Source: Rhodospirillaceae bacterium
Lineage (GTDB): Bacteria > Pseudomonadota > Alphaproteobacteria > UBA7887
Assembly: GCA_002728255.1 (NCBI GenBank)
Contig: PBWV01000019.1
Location: forward strand, 1-48,416
Direction of reading: 5' to 3'
Length of the DNA: 48,416 bases
The notes under the pieces: model-generated
Database searches by the model: none
What the model saw: the letters and a program-made list of their open reading frames with translations, nothing else
What the model was told of the DNA's origin: nothing
Shown here: positions 29,259-38,017 of the stretch, in pieces
How the letters are laid out: every line of letters starts with the position of its first letter
Position numbering within the stretch: position 1 is the first letter of the stretch
Translations under genes and position numbers: made by a program

Positions 29259-29291
29259 AAGGGTCTAACGGTGATGGTCCCGTTGACCCTT
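29259..29291. other. Strong inverted repeat (RNA hairpin candidate)
   Basis: AAGGGTC pairs with GACCCTT, and inside it AACGG pairs with CCGTT. That gives 12 base pairs with a one-base bulge (T at 29266) around the loop TGATGGTC. There is no T-rich tract on either side. A smaller hairpin TGCTG-AGAAA-CAGCA lies just upstream at 29225-29239. Confidence 0.6.
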
Positions 29292-29296
29292 GCTGT

Positions 29297-29397
29297 AGCT
29301 TGCACCACGCACACTGATACCGAGCATTTTTGCCGTACCAACACCCTCCAGAACTCCTTAGACCATATACTCACCAACGTTTATCAAGCTTGCACCA
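29297..29397. repeat. Direct repeat pair AGCTTGCACCA
   Basis: The 11-mer occurs at 29297-29307 and again at 29387-29397, exactly 90 bases apart start to start. This could be a pair of protein-binding sites or chance. It lies 170-270 bases before the hlyD-like start. Confidence 0.45.
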
Positions 29398-29426
29398 TAT
29401 TTACAAATGTCTATTCGAACGTCTAT
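29376..29426. repeat. Three AAYGTYTAT units upstream of the hlyD-like gene
   Basis: AACGTTTAT (29376-29384), AATGTCTAT (29406-29414) and AACGTCTAT (29418-29426) share seven of nine bases. Starts are 30 and 12 bases apart, close to whole helical turns. They could be an operator for the adaptor gene. No regulator gene is nearby. Confidence 0.35.
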
Positions 29427-29568
29427 AGGTGTGCAAAAAACGCAGGACTGGGTTGCGACTAGATGGCTTGCTGTCACCACGCGAAACTAATATCTTTGCC
29501 CACCCGTAGGAGCTATCCGCTAACTCGCGGCCCCCGGAATTTCTGAGGCAACTTGAACTAGAGTAAGC

Positions 29569-30675
29569 ATGAAACTTAAGACTGCGTTTTTTAGTGTTGT
29601 GTTTTTGGCCGCCATCGCAGGCGGAGGCACCTATGGACTTAGCTGGTGGAAGCTAAATAAGGACCTTGTGACAACTGATAATGCCTATATTCGCGGGCAC
29701 GTTACAGTAATAAGCGCCCTCGTAACCGGGGAGATAGAAGATGTTCACGTTATAAATAACGATTCCGTAAGGGCTGGTGAGCCGCTGGTGAGTTTCAAAC
29801 CGGCGGGTTACGAGGCCGCCGTGGACGCGGAACGGGCTAAACTTCGTGCTGCCAATGCCGATATTCAGGTCGGGCTCGCTGACGTTGATAATTTGAAAGC
29901 AAAACGAAGGCTTCAGAAGTCACTAATAGCTCAAGCTCAAGCTCAACTTTCTTCGGCCGAGGCTAAATCCCAAAATGCAGAGCGAGAGTTTCTCCGATAT
30001 GAAGAACTCTTTGAACGGAAAATTGGGACCCGCCAAAAATACGAACAAGTTCTTACTGGGCGCGATATGGCCCTGGCCGGTGTAAGTCAGGCTATTGCGG
30101 AACTCGCAGCAGCACAAGACGAAATTGCTGTCATTGATACCGAAATAAGACGAATGGAAAGTGAGGTTGAGCGCCTGCTTGCCGAGGTAAGCCAGGCAGA
30201 AGCTGTTGTCGACAAAAGCGAGCTCGCGCTCTCGGATACAATTGTTTATGCTCCGCAGGACGGGATTATCAGCAATCGCAAAGTGGAACCCGGCATGTAC
30301 CTAGAAGCAGGGTGGCCGATGATGTCGTTGGTACCCCTGCAACAAACATGGGTTATAGCCAACTTTAAGGAGACCCAGCTAGAAAATGTCCGGGCCGGCC
30401 AAACCGCTCTAGTGAAGATCGATGCGTTTCCTAACGAACCCATTATTGGACACGTAGATAGCATGGCACCTGCTAGTGCAGCCGAGTTTAGCCTTCTTCC
30501 ACCCCAGAATACTACTGGCAATTTCATTAAAGTTGTTCAACGAATTCCAGTACGTATCCTATACGATCTTCCGCCAACGTTGCAGGGGCGCGTCGTCCCG
30601 GGTATGTCCGTCATAATTACTATCGACACAAGTTTGGACTCAAAGGTCGGACCCAACCTAGCGGCAAAGCAATAA
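29569..30675 (+). CDS. HlyD/EmrA-family periplasmic adaptor protein
   Basis: Membrane-fusion protein of the EmrA/HlyD type, which links an inner-membrane pump to an outer-membrane channel. The order is an N-terminal anchor (about 7-26), TTDNAYIRGHVTVIS (the EmrA-like start of the lipoyl half-domain), a long coiled coil (about 80-215, Ala/Glu/Lys-rich heptads), then the second lipoyl half with DTIVYAPQDGIISNRKVEPGMYL and a beta-barrel. Length 368 is normal. The partner MFS pump (EmrB) that usually follows is absent: the next gene is convergent. Its pump must be encoded elsewhere, or it has been lost. Confidence 0.9.
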   Translation: MKLKTAFFSVVFLAAIAGGGTYGLSWWKLNKDLVTTDNAYIRGHVTVISALVTGEIEDVHVINNDSVRAGEPLVSFKPAGYEAAVDAERAKLRAANADIQVGLADVDNLKAKRRLQKSLIAQAQAQLSSAEAKSQNAEREFLRYEELFERKIGTRQKYEQVLTGRDMALAGVSQAIAELAAAQDEIAVIDTEIRRMESEVERLLAEVSQAEAVVDKSELALSDTIVYAPQDGIISNRKVEPGMYLEAGWPMMSLVPLQQTWVIANFKETQLENVRAGQTALVKIDAFPNEPIIGHVDSMAPASAAEFSLLPPQNTTGNFIKVVQRIPVRILYDLPPTLQGRVVPGMSVIITIDTSLDSKVGPNLAAKQ

Positions 30676-30739
30676 GGTACTTGCTGTCTCAAAATGGTGG
30701 TCTTTGTGCTCAGTAGAACAGCGACATCAGACTCGGAAC

Positions 30740-31534
30740 TCACTTGCCCAAAAACTTAGCCTGTCGTCTCTCAACGAAGGAAGCAAGTCCCTCTGCCGCA
30801 TCAACAGAGTTCAACAACAAATTCTGAACCGACACAAACTCTCTGGCAGCAGCCCCCCTATTTTTTTCTAGAGCTGTTTGGGCCGAGCGCATAGTCTCTC
30901 TAACCGCAAGGGGTGCTTGGCTCGCGATCTTCTCTGCAACTTCGATGGCACGGGCTAGTTCTGTACCTCTATCTACAACCTCTTGGACAAAGTTCATTCT
31001 TAACGCGGTTTCAGCACTAAACTCATCGCCAGTCAGTAAGAAATTCATTGCGTTTCCCCACCCAGCGCGCTCCACCATACGTATAGTCGCCCCACCTGTT
31101 GCCATGACGCCACGTCGGACTTCCAACTGACTAAATCTTGTGTCATTTGCTGCGATTACGATATCAGCTGCAAGCATTAACTCTATCCCAAGGGTGTAAC
31201 AGTAACCCTTCACCGCAACCACTAACGGGGTAGTCCGTATGGGAGGTCGCAACCCAAATGGATCGACGTATTCTTGCGGAACTAGCTCCTTGCCTGACTT
31301 CATTAAGGAAGAAAATTTTGGAAGATCCAAGCCAGCGGTAAACGAGCCGCCATTAGCGTACAATACACCACACCTAAACCTATTGGACTCCAGTACATTG
31401 TACGCGGATCCAAGTTCCTCAAACATCTTCGGAGTAAAACCATTTAATTTTTTTGGCCGGTCAATTTCAATTAAAAGCAAGTCTCCCTTTGCTTCAACCC
31501 TCACCGTACCATTCTCATCGCCTTCACTACCCAT
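30740..31534 (-). CDS. Enoyl-CoA hydratase/isomerase (crotonase) family protein
   Basis: The crotonase fold is clear. The oxyanion-hole segments are GGSFTAGLDLPKF and KGYCYTLGIELMLAADIVIA. An Asp/Glu-bearing segment reads FSQLEVRRGVMATGGATIRM, where classical hydratases have a Pro-Gly-Ala-Gly loop. One of the two catalytic Glu of hydratases may be kept, the other is not obvious. The reaction cannot be fixed, so an isomerase or another acyl-CoA reaction is possible. ATG 31534 is preferred over TTG 31537, with AAGGAG about ten bases upstream. It stands alone, convergent with the hlyD-like gene. Confidence 0.85.
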   Translation of the reverse strand: MGSEGDENGTVRVEAKGDLLLIEIDRPKKLNGFTPKMFEELGSAYNVLESNRFRCGVLYANGGSFTAGLDLPKFSSLMKSGKELVPQEYVDPFGLRPPIRTTPLVVAVKGYCYTLGIELMLAADIVIAANDTRFSQLEVRRGVMATGGATIRMVERAGWGNAMNFLLTGDEFSAETALRMNFVQEVVDRGTELARAIEVAEKIASQAPLAVRETMRSAQTALEKNRGAAAREFVSVQNLLLNSVDAAEGLASFVERRQAKFLGK

Positions 31535-31653
31535 CAAGCTGACGTCTCCTTCTTAAAAAAACTAACTATATTGGGGATGCTATTATGTGGGCACCAGGTG
31601 ATTCAACGAAATTCCTTTGAATTAACTAACCAAGCAATGTCACCAAAACTACT

Positions 31654-33018
31654 TTACTTTATTGCCATCCCGATATTTCCAATCGGACCTTCTTCAAGTA
31701 GTTGCGAACCCTGCCAGGAACTGGGGCTCTGCTTCTGGACTAACGTCCATTGCAACGAGTCTATCGCTTTACAAGAACGACATTCTACTGTCCAGCCCGA
31801 GCTCACAACACTGCAAACTCCGCAACTCCACTGTGGTTGATCTTGTGCTTTCGTGGCCTTGAGCAGCCATTGGCGAGCGGCATCTTCGTCCCCATGCTCC
31901 AATTGTTCCAATCTGGCCATAAGTCGACACAGCCTCCGGTCTGGCTGAGCCTCCACTATCCTTCCCAATTTTTCCCGAGCCGTCCCCCATAGGGAGGCAT
32001 TTAGTGCGGCATCCGCTGTTATTAGCAACGCTTCTGGATGGTAAGGATTAGAAGCAACCAATGTCTCCAAAGCGCGTAGGCGGTCGAGGGAGGTTTCAGG
32101 CTCAAATATTTTGACATATAATTCAGCCACCTCGGGATGTTTCTCTACTTCCCAGGCATCCCTAACCAATAGCTTGGCCTTTCTCGGGCGATCACTGCAT
32201 AAGAGCAGGCGCACGCCTAACCTTACTGCAGGCAAAAATCCGGGCCTCAGACGCAAGGCTCGGAGCACCAAGCGCTCCGCCCGCCTTTGAAAACCTTCTT
32301 CAAGCACAGTTGTAGCCCGATGAAAAAGGATCAGGGCTAGACGCTTTGGAAACTCGGATGAATTAATAATCTTTCGGCGTTGAGCAGTATGCAGAACTTT
32401 TTCAGCCTCAGACCAATTCCTCCCGCGTATTTCCAGCTCGATAAGGTTGCGTAAAACCCAGTCTGCATCCGAATTAAGTCGATACGCTTCGCGGGCCAAG
32501 TCTATCGACCGCTCTACCTCTCCATTTCGCAATGCCTGGACGAGCAAGCCCCTCAACCCCAAAAAGGCGCTTTCTGGATCTGATAGCATCGATTGAAAAC
32601 TCTCATTGGCACCGGCGTTATCCCCAGCTAGCAGTGAACTCTGGGCTGAAAGAAGGAGGCGAAGTGGTCGCGCAACATCCAGGGCCTCAACACGTTTTGC
32701 TTCTTTTTCTGCGGCACTGGCGTCTCCCGCAGCAACAGCAACCATACCACGCATCAAAGCCCTGTACCCCCTAGTCTGCGCTCTAGCCTTTCTAGCCTTA
32801 AATAATCTCTTAGGGGCTCCTACGATAATCCTGACAAGCTCGAAAACAAGTATAGAGAAAACAACTACAGCAATAGCCAACCAAAAAAAAACTGTTACAG
32901 AAGCTTCCACCAGGTAGCCACCCCAAATCATCCGGATATGCCCAGATTGTTCAGCTATCCAAACAGCAACAAAGGCTGCCGCAAAAGTTACTCCGAAAAA
33001 TATGAGTATGCGAAGCAT
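31654..33018 (-). CDS. hemY: HemY-like TPR membrane protein
   Basis: HemY N-terminal domain protein: two membrane helices (about 1-20 and 38-65) with the segment IRMIWGGYLVEASV between them, then a TPR-like helical region. Its biochemical role is unresolved. In E. coli it lies in the hem operon but is not the protoporphyrinogen oxidase of Bacillus. Near the C-terminus are two Cys pairs (WSCGVC and CRSCKA) that could bind zinc, as in other alphaproteobacterial HemY. It is the last gene of hemC-hemD-mic60-hemY. 454 residues. Confidence 0.88.
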   Translation of the reverse strand: MLRILIFFGVTFAAAFVAVWIAEQSGHIRMIWGGYLVEASVTVFFWLAIAVVVFSILVFELVRIIVGAPKRLFKARKARAQTRGYRALMRGMVAVAAGDASAAEKEAKRVEALDVARPLRLLLSAQSSLLAGDNAGANESFQSMLSDPESAFLGLRGLLVQALRNGEVERSIDLAREAYRLNSDADWVLRNLIELEIRGRNWSEAEKVLHTAQRRKIINSSEFPKRLALILFHRATTVLEEGFQRRAERLVLRALRLRPGFLPAVRLGVRLLLCSDRPRKAKLLVRDAWEVEKHPEVAELYVKIFEPETSLDRLRALETLVASNPYHPEALLITADAALNASLWGTAREKLGRIVEAQPDRRLCRLMARLEQLEHGDEDAARQWLLKATKAQDQPQWSCGVCSVVSSGWTVECRSCKAIDSLQWTLVQKQSPSSWQGSQLLEEGPIGNIGMAIK

Positions 33019-33036
33019 ATAACGTCCCGAAGATGT

Positions 33037-34041
33037 CTACTCATTTTGGCCTGAAGTTTTGTCAGTTTCCTTAATAAGCACCTCTATTATCTGGTCTATC
33101 GTCTCAATAGCCGTAACACTCTGCTTCAGAGAATTGATCCAACCCACACCTTCCCCGTTTGCCACACTTAATTTTTCAATTGTGGCTAGAGCATCAGCCA
33201 AATTACCAGATATCAATAATGCCTGGGTTTTCCCCAAGATATCGGCTGGCCTTCGGCTGTTACCCCCTGGGTTTATAGGACGGATCGTAACCAGGCGTCT
33301 AAAAACACCATGGATTTTATCCCACCAACCCCCATCAGCTGATTCACCGGAAAGAGGCATCATGTCATTAATCACCAAACGGAATTCGCGTTCTAATTCA
33401 CTTCTGGTCATTATCCCATTTTCGCAAGGTGATCTTAAGGTCTCGAGAAGCTCTATAAGGTCCTCCATCTCAACTACCAAACTTCTTACACTTTCTAGCT
33501 GAACCCCACAGGGACGGCCCTGCAACAAATCAACCCGCAACCGGGCCAACAACAACAAAGCTCCCCCTCTAGAAAATTTTTGTCCGCTGCTCCTCTCCTG
33601 CAAAGCGACAAACTCTCGACGTAATTTACTGACCTGTGATGCAACACGTCTGTACCTTGCTTCCCATTCACGAGTGCCTCCCTGACTTGCCTGTATAGAT
33701 GCCAGTTCACCGCTCAAGGTATCGACCCTTTGCCCTAACTTGGAAGCCTTGGTGTCTATTCGTTCAAGCTCCGCATCTAAATTAGCTAAAGCTAAATTGA
33801 GACGATCCTGCTCCATCAATATAATATCCACTATCTCAAACCGCTCCAATGTCTCCATGTGTTGCCTCTGTTGGACATCCCAGAGCAACTTGCCACCAAA
33901 CAAAAGCCCACTGATTGCAGTCACTGCTAAAACGCTAATAACAACCAACCTCTGCCCCTGTCCTTTGGACGCGAGTGGGGACCCGCCTGAGCTACCCTTG
34001 CCAGCCCTAGGGTCGTTCCCGCTGCTAGACACGATCGTCAC
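33037..34041 (-). CDS. Mitofilin/Mic60-like inner-membrane protein (COG4223)
   Basis: A bitopic inner-membrane protein related to mitochondrial Mic60. Bacterial homologues have been linked to membrane curvature and intracytoplasmic membranes. One helix (about residues 35-55, VVISVLAVTAISGLLFGGKLL) is followed by a coiled coil (about 70-145) and a C-terminal helical domain (ADILGKTQALLISGNLADALATIEKL). The start is uncertain. TTG 34059 overlaps hemD by 35 bases. I prefer GTG 34041, which lies seven bases after AAAAGG. The place between hemD and hemY is the standard alphaproteobacterial one. Confidence 0.82.
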   Translation of the reverse strand: MTIVSSSGNDPRAGKGSSGGSPLASKGQGQRLVVISVLAVTAISGLLFGGKLLWDVQQRQHMETLERFEIVDIILMEQDRLNLALANLDAELERIDTKASKLGQRVDTLSGELASIQASQGGTREWEARYRRVASQVSKLRREFVALQERSSGQKFSRGGALLLLARLRVDLLQGRPCGVQLESVRSLVVEMEDLIELLETLRSPCENGIMTRSELEREFRLVINDMMPLSGESADGGWWDKIHGVFRRLVTIRPINPGGNSRRPADILGKTQALLISGNLADALATIEKLSVANGEGVGWINSLKQSVTAIETIDQIIEVLIKETDKTSGQNE

Positions 34042-34780
34042 CACGCTGCCTTTTACCAAGCGCCGAAACCGACTCTATTAGGCTAACCATGGTTGGTTGC
34101 TCGCTGATCAGGATCTTCTCCCACCCAGCAGTTTCGGTTTCGTGAGCAACTGCAGTACTAAGACAAACCGCAGTCACCCTTCTCAAGGAGAAAGTGTGTT
34201 GTTGCAAATTTACCAACCTCACAAAGGTTCGAGCTGATCTGGGAGAGAAAAACAATACTCCACCAACTTCACCCCCCTTAAATGCTGAAATGGTTGACGA
34301 CAAAAATGTTGTTGCTTCACGTACCCGATAAATTCCGACATGTTCTGCACAAAAACCACGGACGCGGAGGGTTTCAACTAAATCACCAGCCACCTCCTCA
34401 CTTCCCAAATGCAAAAGCCGCCCACTCGATGGGTCCGCTACACTTGCGATGAGATCCACCAGAGTCAATACATCCCCTTGGGCGGATCTGACATTGCGGA
34501 ACCCATGCTGTAAAGCAGTCTTTGCCGTTGTATCGCCCACCGCATAAATGGGGATTGTTACATCAGAGACATAATTGCCTAACAATTCTGCAGCAGCCAC
34601 ACTCGTAATAGCTAGCGCCTGGCAGGTTGGTATCTCGACACCGCTATTGGCTAGAGGTTCTATCGTCAACATTGGATCACAGACAGCCGTGATACAACAA
34701 GCTGCCAACGCATTGATCGTTGCCGGAATCCGTCCAACCGGCCTCGTAACGAGTACCTTCAATTGCACCTCACTGGACAA
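34025..34780 (-). CDS. hemD: Uroporphyrinogen-III synthase
   Basis: Closes and inverts ring D of hydroxymethylbilane to give uroporphyrinogen III. The family is poorly conserved. LVTRPVGRIPATINAL at the start, IYAVGDTTAKTALQHGF, and FFSPRSARTFVRLV are the recognisable marks. The start is probably TTG 34780, with GAGGGG eight bases upstream. Gene order behind hemC supports it. The 251-residue length fits. It overlaps the mic60-like gene. Confidence 0.87.
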   Translation of the reverse strand: MSSEVQLKVLVTRPVGRIPATINALAACCITAVCDPMLTIEPLANSGVEIPTCQALAITSVAAAELLGNYVSDVTIPIYAVGDTTAKTALQHGFRNVRSAQGDVLTLVDLIASVADPSSGRLLHLGSEEVAGDLVETLRVRGFCAEHVGIYRVREATTFLSSTISAFKGGEVGGVLFFSPRSARTFVRLVNLQQHTFSLRRVTAVCLSTAVAHETETAGWEKILISEQPTMVSLIESVSALGKRQRGDDRV

Positions 34781-34871
34781 AATATTATCCCCTCACAACT
34801 GCTAGCCCTAAGAAGGTAACTACTAAAATACTCGCGCTCCGCATTAAAAAAGAAATAAAAAAACATCCAAA

Positions 34872-35813
34872 TCACCTCGAAGGCAATAAAAAGTCCGAAC
34901 CAGCTTCTGCGAGAAGCTCCGCACCAAGTGACCGCCCAAGATCAACCGCTGAAGCGATTTCACCCACCGACTCTCCCCTAACAACTCTGCTACCATCTGG
35001 GGCAGCCAACAGCCCAGAGAGAACCATTTTGCCCGCACCTTTTATTTTAGCCAATGCCGCTATAGGCGTTTGGCATGACCCATCGAGATGCTCCAAGAAC
35101 GCCCGTTCGGCTGTCACGGAAGACAAAGTCTCAGGATGATTCAGATCCTGCAGAACCTCTATGGTCTCACTATCACTAGCTCTACAAACTACAGCAATGG
35201 CCCCCTGTGCCACAGCGGGCAACATGTCGTCTGTTGATAATATTTCGGTGATAGCATCTACACGCCCTAACCTCTTCAGACCCGCGACAGCCAACAAGGT
35301 CGCATCTACCAACCCCGCCTCAAGCTTTGCCAGCCTTGTTTCGACATTCCCTCGCAAGGCTACCACCTGGACATCGGGTCGATGGGCTAGGAGCTGTGAA
35401 CAACGCCGCAGAGAAGCGCTACCGATGACAGCATTTGTTGGCAAGTCCGCATAACAAACCCCATTCCGAGCAATCAAAGCATCCCTAGGATCCTCCCTAG
35501 GCAACACACATGCGATAATTATTCCACTGGGTAACACGGTAGGCATATCCTTCATCGAATGAACAGCTATGTCTATTTCTGCCGCAAGAAGAGCAGCATC
35601 TAGCTCCTTGGTAAACAGGCCTTTCCCTCCTATCGTGGAGAGCGTCTTCCCTTGAATTTTATCTCCAGAGGTTTGAATGGGCACTATCTCAGTAGCATCA
35701 ACTGTTAGATCAACGTGATAAAAGCGCAACAGCCTTTCAACGTAACGGGCTTGGATTAGTGCGAGGGGGCTACCTCGGCTCCCTATTCGGATTGGTTTTT
35801 TCAAATCACTCAT
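34872..35813 (-). CDS. hemC: Porphobilinogen deaminase (hydroxymethylbilane synthase)
   Basis: Polymerises four porphobilinogens. The dipyrromethane cofactor is carried by C247 in LDGSCQTPIAA. IGSRGSPLALIQARYV, HSMKDMPTVLP, and GSASLRRCSQL are the substrate-binding motifs. I chose ATG 35813, since the extra 13 residues from GTG 35852 are not family-like. It begins the haem operon, divergent from tsaD, with about 120 bases between them that must hold both promoters. 313 residues is normal. Confidence 0.96.
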   Translation of the reverse strand: MSDLKKPIRIGSRGSPLALIQARYVERLLRFYHVDLTVDATEIVPIQTSGDKIQGKTLSTIGGKGLFTKELDAALLAAEIDIAVHSMKDMPTVLPSGIIIACVLPREDPRDALIARNGVCYADLPTNAVIGSASLRRCSQLLAHRPDVQVVALRGNVETRLAKLEAGLVDATLLAVAGLKRLGRVDAITEILSTDDMLPAVAQGAIAVVCRASDSETIEVLQDLNHPETLSSVTAERAFLEHLDGSCQTPIAALAKIKGAGKMVLSGLLAAPDGSRVVRGESVGEIASAVDLGRSLGAELLAEAGSDFLLPSR

Positions 35814-35934
35814 GGCTTCACCAACATGCTTCGTGTTATGTGTAGAGGACACACCACTTCAGGGTAGCACATATAGTTGAAAAAAAAGAATTCCTATCAC
35901 TGGGGCAGGACTGCTAAACTAAATGTATTAAAAA

Positions 35935-36993
35935 ATGATTGTCTTAGGCATAGAAACTAGTTGTGACGAGACTGCAGCGGCCATAGTTAATGGCCAAACC
36001 ATTCTTAGTAATTTGGTCTATTCACAGATTGCGGAACATGGACCTTATGGTGGAGTGGTTCCCGAAATTGCTGCACGTAGCCATGTACACCACTTAGATA
36101 TCCTAATTAAAGAAGCCATGCGGGAAGCCCATGTCGGTTTCAAGCAAATAGATGGTGTTGCCGCTACAGCTGGGCCGGGGTTAATTGGTGGACTAATGGT
36201 GGGCCTGACCATGGGAAAAGCTATCGCACTAGTACATAACCTGCCTTTCGTGGCAGCAAACCATCTTGAAGCCCACGCACTGAGTGCTCGATTGACCCAT
36301 AGCACTGATTTTCCATACCTGTTACTTCTTGCTTCCGGCGGCCACTGCCAATTCTTGGTTGTAAATGGGGTCTCCAACTACCAACGTTTAGGAACCACCT
36401 TGGATGATGCTCCTGGTGAAGCCTTTGACAAGGTGGCAAGAATGTTAGGCCTCGGATATCCAGGGGGCCCAGCCATCGAAGAACAAGCTCTGGAGGGAGA
36501 TCCAAAGCGTTACCAACTGCCGCGGCCGCTGAAAGGCAGGAAGGGGTGCGACTTCTCCTTCTCAGGGCTGAAAACAGCGGTAGCTAACATTATAGCAAAA
36601 CACGGTGAGGATAACGACTTTTTATCTGATCTGTGTGCTAGCTTCCAAGAAGCGATTGCAGACGTCTTTGTGGATCGCCTGGAGAGTGCCCAAGCCCTTA
36701 TCAACCAACCAGAGGGCATGCCAATCAGCAGCTTAGTTTTAGCAGGAGGGGTAGGCGCCAATAAATGCATCCGTGACCGACTGTCAAAAAGGGCTACCCA
36801 GTTAGGCTTAAATTTCATTGTACCACCCGCAAACCTATGCACGGACAATGCAGCGATGGTTGCGTGGGTTGGCTACGAAAGCATATCACTTGGATTGGTT
36901 GATAGCATGCACACACCCGCTCGTGCTCGTTGGCCGCTAGAACCCATACCTCACGTGTGTGTAGCAAAAAATGGTAATGGCTGCGGTGAATGA
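35935..36993 (+). CDS. tsaD: tRNA N6-threonylcarbamoyladenosine transferase TsaD
   Basis: Transfers the threonylcarbamoyl group to A37 of tRNAs. The ASKHA-type ATPase begins GIETSCDETAAAIV. The metal-site region SHVHHLDI, the DDAPGEAFDKVARMLGLGYPGGP block, SFSGLKTAV and LAGGVGANKCIRD are all present. 352 residues is normal. The ATG has an A-run before it and no strong Shine-Dalgarno sequence. It overlaps the gpsA start. Its partner TsaE is at 7817. Confidence 0.97.
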   Translation: MIVLGIETSCDETAAAIVNGQTILSNLVYSQIAEHGPYGGVVPEIAARSHVHHLDILIKEAMREAHVGFKQIDGVAATAGPGLIGGLMVGLTMGKAIALVHNLPFVAANHLEAHALSARLTHSTDFPYLLLLASGGHCQFLVVNGVSNYQRLGTTLDDAPGEAFDKVARMLGLGYPGGPAIEEQALEGDPKRYQLPRPLKGRKGCDFSFSGLKTAVANIIAKHGEDNDFLSDLCASFQEAIADVFVDRLESAQALINQPEGMPISSLVLAGGVGANKCIRDRLSKRATQLGLNFIVPPANLCTDNAAMVAWVGYESISLGLVDSMHTPARARWPLEPIPHVCVAKNGNGCGE

Positions 36994-37972
36994 AGTAGGA
37001 ATACTTGGTGCAGGCGCCTGGGGAACCGCGCTAGCGACCGTTGCCGCGCGAAATAATCATCGGGTGGTCCTATGGGATATTAATCCTATTATCGCCGGCT
37101 GCATAAATGATGTTCATAAACACCCGTTTGCACTGTCCAACGTGAAGTTAAGTCCCTTGATAAGAGGAACCTCTCGTATAGAAGAGGTGGGTAATTGTCC
37201 ACTAATCTTAGGTGTTGTTCCGGCACAGCTAATGCGCTCTGGATTAACCCAACTAGCCGCACATATTCAAAACCCATCTTCACTTACCCTCTGTGCTAAG
37301 GGGATAGAGACAGACACTGGCTGTTTAATGACAGATGTCTTAGAAGAAACGATGCCTGGCACTCGCGCCGTTGTTCTCTCTGGCCCCACTTTCGCTGGAG
37401 AGGTGGCACTAGGCCTTCCGACTGCAATTACTCTGGCAGCAAAGGACCCCAGGGACGCATCTTATGTAGCCAAAATCATGGGCGGTACCCGATTTCGCGC
37501 CTACGTCTCAAATGACCCCATTGGCGCCCAGGTTGCTGGAGCAACAAAAAACGTGCTGGCTATAGCGTGTGGGATCGCAGAGGGGAGGTCCCTAGGACAA
37601 AATGCTATAGCAGCAATTATTACTCGTGGAATCGTAGAAATTGGGCGCCTTACCGCAGCACTCGGCGGATCAACAGGGTCTATGATGGAACCATCTGGGG
37701 TAGGAGATGTCGTGCTCACATGCACGAGCTCGCAATCTCGTAATTTCTCGTTCGGCTCTCGCGTTGGCCAAGAGCGGACCTCAATCAGTGACCTTATTAA
37801 ATCGAGTGGCACCGTGGAAGGATTTGGTACCGCCGCCTCGATAGCTCACTTATCTCAAAGACTTCAAATAGAAATGCCAATAATGCAGGCTGTGGCGCAA
37901 GTATTACACCAAGGGGCTAATATTGATGACACTATTTCCAATCTACTTGCCCGATCCTCTACGGACATCTGA
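36971..37972 (+). CDS. gpsA: Glycerol-3-phosphate dehydrogenase (NAD(P)+)
   Basis: Makes sn-glycerol-3-phosphate from dihydroxyacetone phosphate for phospholipids. The Rossmann motif is ILGAGAWGTALA, with the catalytic Lys in GATKNVLAIACGIAEG and CAKGIE in the middle. The C-terminal helical domain is complete. The start is ambiguous among ATG 36971, ATG 36977 and GTG 36986, all inside the tsaD end. The overlap implies coupling. 333 residues. Confidence 0.95.
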   Translation: MVMAAVNEVGILGAGAWGTALATVAARNNHRVVLWDINPIIAGCINDVHKHPFALSNVKLSPLIRGTSRIEEVGNCPLILGVVPAQLMRSGLTQLAAHIQNPSSLTLCAKGIETDTGCLMTDVLEETMPGTRAVVLSGPTFAGEVALGLPTAITLAAKDPRDASYVAKIMGGTRFRAYVSNDPIGAQVAGATKNVLAIACGIAEGRSLGQNAIAAIITRGIVEIGRLTAALGGSTGSMMEPSGVGDVVLTCTSSQSRNFSFGSRVGQERTSISDLIKSSGTVEGFGTAASIAHLSQRLQIEMPIMQAVAQVLHQGANIDDTISNLLARSSTDI

Positions 37973-38017
37973 CAAAACTGTCCAAAAATAGCCCTAACAT
38001 ATGTAACTAACTTTAAC

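Larger units (their letters stand above)
29133..29568 (+). other. Long non-coding region between tRNA-Ala and the hlyD-like gene
   Basis: 436 bases without a convincing gene. A 63-codon frame at 29271-29462 has odd composition and no ribosome-binding site. The region holds two consecutive hairpins (29225-29239 and 29259-29291), a repeated 11-mer AGCTTGCACCA (29297-29307 and 29387-29397), and three AAYGTYTAT units (29376-29426). No T-run follows the hairpins, so they are not intrinsic terminators. A structured leader or small RNA for the downstream gene is possible. No known riboswitch class was recognised. Confidence 0.5.

Noticed and set aside
29271-29462. 63-codon plus-strand frame after tRNA-Ala
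   Set aside because: It has no ribosome-binding site, odd composition, and its repeated TNVY pattern comes from the nucleotide repeats. It covers the hairpin. More likely non-coding.
29133-29568. Integrated element at tRNA-Ala
   Set aside because: No duplicate of the tRNA 3' end was found downstream, and there is no integrase nearby. The edge integrase is 28 kb away.
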